From assembly GCA_052388025.1 (NCBI GenBank), contig JBQTIP010000280.1:1-9703 (forward strand): a stretch of 9,703 nucleotides of DNA. Direction: 5' to 3'. The position numbers and the translations under genes were made by a program. Below, piece after piece: positions 5,280 to 9,703 of this stretch (positions within the stretch are counted from its first letter, which is position 1; every line of letters starts with the position of its first letter). Under the pieces are notes generated by a model. That model saw only the letters and a list, made by a program, of their open reading frames with translations, was not told the DNA's origin and made no database searches. This DNA comes from JBQTIP01 sp052388025. GTDB taxonomy: Bacteria > Actinomycetota > UBA4738 > HRBIN12.

Positions 5280-6460
5280 CGAACGACGAGGGGTTCGTAG
5301 AACCGGTACCCGACGTGACATTCGCCGACGTCTTCGAGCGACTGCCCATGGACAGGCTCCTCGGCATCGCGGAGGGAGCCGGACCCGCGCGGGTCGAGGC
5401 AGCGCTCGACGCCGGGCCCCTCGAGCGCACATTGGAGGACTATGCCGCGCTGCTCTCGCCTGCCACCGGCGAGCGGCTGGAGCGGCTCGCGCGGGCTTCG
5501 CGGAGCCTCACGATCGCGCGCTTCGGCAAGACGATGCGGATGTACGCGCCGCTCTACCTCTCGAACGAGTGCCTGACCACATGCACGTACTGCGGGTTCG
5601 CTCGCGAGTTGGCGATCGCCCGTAAGACGCTCACGCCGGAGGAGACCCTCGAGGAGGCGCGCCACCTGCTCCGCGAGGGTTTCCGATCGATCCTCCTGCT
5701 CACCGGCGAGCACGAGCGTCTGACGGGCATCGAGTTCCTGGAGGAGCGGATCCGGCTGCTCGCAATCGAGGTACCGCAGCTCGCGATCGAGGTCCAGGTG
5801 TGGAGCCAGGAGGAGTACCGGCGCCTGGTCGATGCCGGATGCGAGGGGACCGTCATCTACCAGGAGACCTATCACCCGGGGACGTACGCGAAGGTGCACA
5901 TCGCCGGGAGGAAGCGGAGCTATGGGTGGCGGCTGTTGGGACCCGAGCGCGCGGCGCGGGCCGGGATGCGCCGGATCGGGATCGGCGCGCTGTTCGGGCT
6001 CCACGACGACTGGCGCTACGAGGCGATCGCCGTCGCCGCCCACGCGGCGTTCCTGATCAAGCGCTACTGGCGCTCGCAGCTCGGCATCTCTGTTCCCCGG
6101 ATGTGCCCGAGCGCGGCCGGGTACCAGCCGCGCGTGCTGATCTCGGACCGCGAGCTTGCGCAGCTCGTGTGCGCCCTTCGCCTCTTCCTGCCCGACGCCG
6201 GGCTCGTGCTCTCCACCCGCGAGGCGCCCGAGCTCCGCGACGGCCTCGCGCGGATCGGCATCACTCACATCAGCGCCGGATCGCACACCGAGCCCGGCGG
6301 GTACGAGCACCCGAACGAGGCGGCGGAGCAGTTCGAGATCGCCGACCTGCGCTCGCCGGCCGAGGTGGCCGGGCGCCTGCGGGAGCTGGGCTACGACCCG
6401 GTCTGGGAGGACTGGTCGCGCGTCACGCCGAGCGCCGAGGCGATGCTCACCCGGAGATGA
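5276..6460 (+). CDS. thiH: 2-iminoacetate synthase ThiH (radical SAM tyrosine lyase)
   Basis: A 394-residue radical-SAM enzyme. It splits tyrosine with SAM and a [4Fe-4S] cluster to give dehydroglycine for ThiG plus p-cresol. The cluster motif CLTTCTYC places the three cysteines at C99, C103 and C106, preceded by APLYLSNE. Family features follow: LLLTGEH, EVQVWSQEEY, YQETYHPGTYAKVH, GIGALFGLHDDWRYE, VPRMCPSAAGYQP and a C-terminal GSHTEPGGYEHP region with the FEIADLRSP stretch. The length is slightly above the E. coli enzyme (377). I chose the GTG at 5276 because it overlaps the thiG stop in GTGA, giving coupled translation; the same frame stays open far upstream through thiG, but that part is only a shadow. 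The presence of oxygen-sensitive ThiH instead of the oxidase ThiO points to an anaerobic or microaerobic source. Confidence 0.95.
   Translation: MTNDEGFVEPVPDVTFADVFERLPMDRLLGIAEGAGPARVEAALDAGPLERTLEDYAALLSPATGERLERLARASRSLTIARFGKTMRMYAPLYLSNECLTTCTYCGFARELAIARKTLTPEETLEEARHLLREGFRSILLLTGEHERLTGIEFLEERIRLLAIEVPQLAIEVQVWSQEEYRRLVDAGCEGTVIYQETYHPGTYAKVHIAGRKRSYGWRLLGPERAARAGMRRIGIGALFGLHDDWRYEAIAVAAHAAFLIKRYWRSQLGISVPRMCPSAAGYQPRVLISDRELAQLVCALRLFLPDAGLVLSTREAPELRDGLARIGITHISAGSHTEPGGYEHPNEAAEQFEIADLRSPAEVAGRLRELGYDPVWEDWSRVTPSAEAMLTRR
6453..6456 (+). promoter_or_regulatory. thiS ribosome-binding site
   Basis: GGAG lies 6 bases before the ATG at 6463 but has no gap at all before the alternative ATG at 6457, which overlaps the thiH stop as ATGA. 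The spacing favours 6463 as the thiS start. Confidence 0.5.
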
Positions 6461-6462
6461 CC

Positions 6463-6663
6463 ATGGAGGTCGTCGCGAACGGACGGCCGCGGACCGTCGA
6501 GGCCGGGACGACAGTCGATGCCTTGATCCGCTCGCTCGGGCTCGATCCCATCTACGTGATCGTCGAGCGGAACGGCGAGGCGCTGGAACGCCGTCGCTAC
6601 GCCGACGTCACGCTCGCGGAGGGTGACCGGCTGGAGCTCGTGAGGGCGGTGGCGGGTGGGTAG
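6463..6663 (+). CDS. thiS: Sulfur carrier protein ThiS
   Basis: A small ubiquitin-fold protein, 66 residues from the ATG at 6463, the same length as E. coli ThiS. It begins MEVVANG, as expected for the first beta strand, has the central YVIVERNGE and YADVTLAEGDRLELV blocks, and ends in the essential Gly-Gly (AVAGG). That C-terminal glycine is adenylated by ThiF and converted to the thiocarboxylate that gives sulfur to ThiG. An ATG at 6457 would add two residues and overlap the thiH stop as ATGA; the GGAG spacing prefers 6463. No thiF adenylyltransferase gene follows. Its last 8 bases overlap the start of thiE. Confidence 0.9.
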   Translation: MEVVANGRPRTVEAGTTVDALIRSLGLDPIYVIVERNGEALERRRYADVTLAEGDRLELVRAVAGG

Positions 6664-7309
6664 CCTCGGCGACGAGCGCCGAGAGCGCCTGGCCGCCGGC
6701 AGGCTTTACGTCGTGACCGACGCCCGGCGGGAACGGGGGGACCTCATCGAGTTCCTCGACGCGATCCTCTCGGCGGGGTGCGACGTCGTGCAGCTCCGCG
6801 AGAAGGACGCCGAGGCCGGCGACCTGCTCGTGTGGGGCGGCGTGTTCGCGTCGGAGGCGCGCCGGTACGGCGCGCTGTTCATCGTGAACGACCGTCCCGA
6901 CGTCGCGCTTGCCCTCGAGGCCGACGGGGTCCACCTCGGGCAGAACGATCTGCCGCCGGAGGTGGCGCGGCGGATCCTCGGTCCCGACGCGATCATCGGC
7001 CTCTCGTGTCACACCGCGAAGCAGCAGGACACGGCGTCGCCCGATGCCGACTACTTGACCGCCGGCCCGATCTACGAGACCCCGACCAAGCCCGGCCGAC
7101 TCGGCACCGGGTACGACGTCGTCGAGCACGCTGCGGCCACAGTCGAGCGCCCATGGTTCGCCATCGGAGGAATCGACAGGCACACGCTCCCGGTCGTCGT
7201 GGCGAAGGGTGCGACGAGGATCGCCGTGGTGCGCGCCGTCACGGAGGCCCTGGACCCGGCCGGGGCCGTCCGCGAACTGGTGTCGCTGCTACCCGCCGGG
7301 CGCGGCTAG
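6656..7309 (+). CDS. thiE: Thiamine-phosphate synthase ThiE
   Basis: A 217-residue TIM-barrel enzyme that joins hydroxymethylpyrimidine diphosphate to thiazole phosphate, giving thiamine phosphate. The family signatures are all there: RLYVVTDA (16-23), VVQLREKD (44-51), FIVNDRPDVAL (75-85), DGVHLGQNDLP (90-100), IGLSCHT (114-120), DYLTAGPIYETPTKPG (132-147) and FAIGGI (168-173). The diphosphate-binding residues R48, K50 and N78 and the metal ligand D79 can be placed by family comparison. The GTG start at 6656 overlaps thiS by 8 bases and has GAGGG at 6642-6646. This is the last gene of the thi operon. Its TAG stop interlocks with that of the convergent ABC-F gene in CTAG at 7306-7309, and no terminator hairpin separates the two. 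Confidence 0.95.
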   Translation: MGSLGDERRERLAAGRLYVVTDARRERGDLIEFLDAILSAGCDVVQLREKDAEAGDLLVWGGVFASEARRYGALFIVNDRPDVALALEADGVHLGQNDLPPEVARRILGPDAIIGLSCHTAKQQDTASPDADYLTAGPIYETPTKPGRLGTGYDVVEHAAATVERPWFAIGGIDRHTLPVVVAKGATRIAVVRAVTEALDPAGAVRELVSLLPAGRG

Positions 7310-8943
7310 ACGCGCTCGGGCTGCCGGGCCTCGATCCAGTCGGTGTAGCCGCCTTCGAAGCTCCCGACATGGCCCTCGCGGACCTCCACGATGCGGTCGG
7401 GGATGCGATCCAGGAAGTACCGGTCGTGCGAGATGATGATCGCGGTCCCGTCGTAGCGCTCCAGGGCCCCCTCCAGGACCTCCAGCGATTCGATGTCGAG
7501 GTGGTTCGTCGGCTCGTCGAGCAGCAGGCAGTTCGCGCCCGAGAGCATGAGCAGCAGGAACTGCAGCCGCGTCCGCTCTCCGCCGGAGAGCGTGCCGACC
7601 GGCTGGCGCATCTGGTCGTATCGGAACAGGAACCGGCCGAGCAGCGCCACGGCCTCGTCCTCGTACATCGCCTGCGCGCCGCGCACGAACTCGAGCGGCG
7701 TCATGGTCGGCGGCTCGGTCTCGTGGCCCTGTGCGAGATACCCGAACCGGATCGACGGGCCGGCCCAGCGTTCGCCCTCGGTCGGCTCCAGCTCGCCGGC
7801 GATGAGCTTCCCTAGAACGGTCTTGCCAGTGCCGTTCGCGCCGACGATCCCGACCCGTTCCCCGCGCATGATCGTGAGGTCCACGTCGAGGAGCACCAGG
7901 TCGTCGTCGAACGCCGCAGTCAGGCTCCGTAGCTGCACCACCTTCTGGCCGCCCCGCTGGCCGCTTCGGAGGCCGAGCGCCATCTTGCGTCGCTCGAACA
8001 CCGGCCGCTCGATCTTCTCCATCCGGTCGATCTGCCGCTGCTTCTGCCGAGCCTTTCGGAACTGCTTCTCGTTGCCCGCGATCGCGCCCCAGTGCCGGAG
8101 CCGCCGGACGGCGTCCTCCAAACGCTCGATCTCCTTCCGCTGTGTCACGTATAGGACCTGTTGCCGTTGCAGCGCAAGCTCCTTCGCTACCGCGTAGGCG
8201 GAGTAGCTTCCCGGCCAGAGCGCGATCTTCCCGGAGTCGAGCTCCGCGATCTGGTCTACGGTCTCGTCGAGCAGGTACCGGTCGTGCGACACGATCACGA
8301 CCGCGCCGGGGAACGGGCCGATGATCCCCTCGAGCCTTCCGCGGCGGTCCGCGTCGAGGTGCGTCTCGGGCTCGTCCAGCAGCAACACGTCCGGCTGCCG
8401 GATCAGGCAGGCCGCGAGGCCGACGAGCTTCCGCTGGCCACTGGAAAGGACGGCCGTCGGCACGTTGAGGTCGTCGTCGTCAAGCCCGAGGTCGAGTAGG
8501 TGCCGCCGCGCCTCGCCCTCGACGCCGGCGCCGCCTGCCTCCACCCAGCGCTCCAAGGCCCGCTCCTGGCGGCGAAGCACGCGCTCCATACGTCCGAGGT
8601 CCGCGGTGATCTCCGGCCTCGCGAGGTCTTCCTCGCATGCCTTCAGCTCGGCGTCGATCTCCGCGATGTCGGGCCGCGCGGCGAGCACGGTGACCACCGC
8701 CGTCCGCTGGTCGCCGTCGATGATCTGTGGGAGGTACGCGCATGTGATCCCTCGCGCGCGAACGACTTCGCCCTCCTCGACCGGCTCGACCCCCGCGAGG
8801 ATCCCTAGGAGCGTCGACTTGCCGGCTCCGTTCGGCCCCACGACGCCGATCCGCCCGTCGTCGGGTACGTCGAAGTCCAGGCCCTGGAAGACGGTCCAGG
8901 ACCCGTACGTCTTCTCTACGGAGCGGAGGCTGATGGCGAACAG
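7306..8943 (-). CDS. ABC-F family ATPase (ribosome-associated, dual nucleotide-binding)
   Basis: 545 residues from a proposed CTG at 8943, with two ABC domains in one chain and no membrane segment, as in the ABC-F group (EttA, Uup, YdiF, Vga/Lsa). These proteins act at the ribosomal E site in translation control or antibiotic protection. Domain 1 has Walker A GPNGAGKS (36-43), an altered signature LSSGQ (166-170) and Walker B LLLDEPETHLD (187-197) with VSHDRYLLD. Next comes the basic, coiled linker (about 245-320) typical of the P-site tRNA interaction motif. Domain 2 has GANGTGKT (368-375), canonical LSGGE (452-456), LLLDEPTNHLD (473-483) and ISHDRYFLD. No ATG, GTG or TTG lies in frame between the conserved start region and position 9093. 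A GTG at 9093 or ATG at 9297 would add low-complexity His/Arg-rich sequence that runs antisense through the neighbouring kinase gene. The subfamily, and any resistance role, cannot be settled here. Confidence 0.92.
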   Translation of the reverse strand: MFAISLRSVEKTYGSWTVFQGLDFDVPDDGRIGVVGPNGAGKSTLLGILAGVEPVEEGEVVRARGITCAYLPQIIDGDQRTAVVTVLAARPDIAEIDAELKACEEDLARPEITADLGRMERVLRRQERALERWVEAGGAGVEGEARRHLLDLGLDDDDLNVPTAVLSSGQRKLVGLAACLIRQPDVLLLDEPETHLDADRRGRLEGIIGPFPGAVVIVSHDRYLLDETVDQIAELDSGKIALWPGSYSAYAVAKELALQRQQVLYVTQRKEIERLEDAVRRLRHWGAIAGNEKQFRKARQKQRQIDRMEKIERPVFERRKMALGLRSGQRGGQKVVQLRSLTAAFDDDLVLLDVDLTIMRGERVGIVGANGTGKTVLGKLIAGELEPTEGERWAGPSIRFGYLAQGHETEPPTMTPLEFVRGAQAMYEDEAVALLGRFLFRYDQMRQPVGTLSGGERTRLQFLLLMLSGANCLLLDEPTNHLDIESLEVLEGALERYDGTAIIISHDRYFLDRIPDRIVEVREGHVGSFEGGYTDWIEARQPERV

Positions 8944-8949
8944 GGCTTG

Positions 8950-8955
8950 CTCCCC
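8950..8955 (-). promoter_or_regulatory. Ribosome-binding site supporting a CTG start for the ABC-F gene
   Basis: On the minus strand GGGGAG lies exactly 6 bases before CTG at 8943-8941. It is the only strong Shine-Dalgarno sequence near the point where ABC-F homology begins (ISLRSVEKTYG). This makes CTG the most economical start. Confidence 0.5.
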
Positions 8956-9009
8956 GGGGAGGCGCTCGTGTGAGTATGACGGCTGATCGAGAGAGTGAGG
9001 GCGCCGCTC

Positions 9010-9703
9010 GTGGTGGACGTGATCGTGGTGGGGAGCGTGACGCTGGATGTGAGTGTGGAGGCCGCCGCACTCGCGCCGGGCGGTGACGTTCACGGCCGGA
9101 TCCGAGTCCGTCCCGGTGGAAGCGCGGCGAACGCGGCGGTTTGGGCGACGGCCGAGGGCGCGGCCACGCGCCTGTACGGCCGGGTGGGGGACGACCTGGC
9201 GGGGCGGCTGGTGACCGAGGCCGTCGCGGGATGGGGCGTCGACGCGGCGCTCGCCGTCGACCCGGAGGCCCCCACCGGCTCGGTGCTGGTGGTGCACGAC
9301 GCCGGCGACCGTTCGATGGTGGTCGAGCGGGGGGCGAACGGCCGCCTAAGCCCCGAGGACCTTCCGGCCGATCTCGAGGCCGGCGCCGTGATCGTCTCGG
9401 GCTACACCCTCGTGAGCGAGGGGTCCATGGAGGCGGGACGCGCCGCGCTCCAGCGCGCCCGGGCTCCGATCGTCGCGGTGGACGCGGCGTCTTGGCCGCT
9501 GGTCGACGCGTTCGGCGTCGATCGATTCTTCGAGGTCACCGGCCGGGCCAACATGCTGTTGGCCAACGGCCGGGAGGCGGAGGTGCTCTCGGGCTGCGCC
9601 CCCGGGGCGGCGGCGGCGAAGGAACTTCAGCGGCGCGACTCGATCGCGTGCGTCAAACTCGGCGCCGAGGGCGCCGTGGCGGGCTGGGACGGCCGGATGG
9701 TCC
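9010..9703 (+). CDS. PfkB-family carbohydrate/nucleoside kinase, N-terminal part
   Basis: An open frame of about 231 residues running off the right edge. It begins VVDVIVVGSVTLD, the first Rossmann-like strand of the ribokinase/PfkB fold, and carries the sugar-binding GGSAAN motif (36-41) followed by RLYGRVGDDLAG, the first PfkB signature. Later come SMVVERGAN, VIVSGYTL, IVAVDAAS, MLLANGREAEVLSG (the NxxE-type region) and CVKLGAEGAV. The ATP-binding GAGD motif should lie just beyond the window. Family members phosphorylate ribose, fructose-6-phosphate, adenosine, KDG and others; the substrate is not decided. The GTG at 9010 is chosen because GAGGG lies 8-9 bases upstream; in-frame GTGs at 8995, 9013 and 9019 are alternatives, and an in-frame TGA at 8977 bounds the choice. 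It diverges from the ABC-F gene across a gap of only 66 bases, which holds no clear promoter. Confidence 0.85.
   Translation, partial: MVDVIVVGSVTLDVSVEAAALAPGGDVHGRIRVRPGGSAANAAVWATAEGAATRLYGRVGDDLAGRLVTEAVAGWGVDAALAVDPEAPTGSVLVVHDAGDRSMVVERGANGRLSPEDLPADLEAGAVIVSGYTLVSEGSMEAGRAALQRARAPIVAVDAASWPLVDAFGVDRFFEVTGRANMLLANGREAEVLSGCAPGAAAAKELQRRDSIACVKLGAEGAVAGWDGRMV

Noticed and set aside
5066..6310. Long minus-strand open frame of 414 codons opposite thiG and thiH
   Set aside because: It has Arg/Ala/Pro-rich composition with no recognisable motif and lies fully antisense to ThiH with its intact radical-SAM motif. It is a codon-bias shadow of GC-rich DNA.
8944..9009. Divergent promoters between the ABC-F and PfkB genes
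   Set aside because: TATGAC (8975-8980, rightward) and CATACT (8978-8973, leftward) resemble -10 boxes, but neither has a -35 partner and they overlap each other. The evidence is too weak to annotate.
8944..9297. N-terminal extension of the ABC-F gene to ATG 9297 (663 residues)
   Set aside because: The extra residues are His/Arg/Pro-rich and lie antisense to a clearly real PfkB gene with GGSAAN and GRVGDD motifs. ABC-F homology starts only at about 8937.

Overview
High-GC, densely packed bacterial DNA with nine complete genes and one cut off at each edge. It most resembles a deep-branching or uncultured member of the Actinomycetota. The clues are strong GC bias at third codon positions, frequent GTG starts, a PASTA-domain Ser/Thr kinase, a sulfite-oxidase-like molybdoenzyme and an actinobacterial style of gene packing. 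The lineage is an inference. No mobile element, CRISPR array, tRNA or rRNA was seen, and no stretch over 300 bases lacks a gene.

Layout. 1-859 (+): the C-terminus of a sulfite-oxidase-like molybdopterin enzyme, then, 4 bases later, a secreted M15 zinc peptidase (probably cell-wall D,D- or L,D-type). 856-3512 (-): a translationally coupled pair, a PknB-type transmembrane kinase with four PASTA domains followed by deoxyribonuclease IV (nfo). 3645-4361 (+): an unrecognised four-helix membrane protein carrying a degenerate HxxxH motif. 4374-7309 (+): a thiamine operon with a -10 element, TPP riboswitch, thiG, thiH, thiS and thiE, each gene overlapping or abutting the next. 7306-8943 (-): an ABC-F ATPase whose best start is CTG. 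9010-9703 (+): the N-terminal part of a PfkB-family sugar or nucleoside kinase that runs off the edge.

How the genes work together. The thi operon encodes the thiazole branch of thiamine synthesis: ThiH makes dehydroglycine from tyrosine, ThiS carries the sulfur, ThiG closes the thiazole ring, and ThiE couples thiazole phosphate to the pyrimidine. ThiF, ThiC, ThiD and ThiL must be elsewhere. The TPP aptamer runs straight into the thiG ribosome-binding site, so control is probably at translation initiation. The kinase presumably senses muropeptides; its coupling to nfo is a genomic association without an obvious mechanism.

I found no convincing new multi-gene system. The most interesting items are the degenerate site-2-protease-like membrane protein, the thiG start codon inside the riboswitch closing region, the CTG-initiated ABC-F gene, the anaerobe-type ThiG/ThiH pair, and the two convergent gene pairs whose stop codons interlock in one CTAG.
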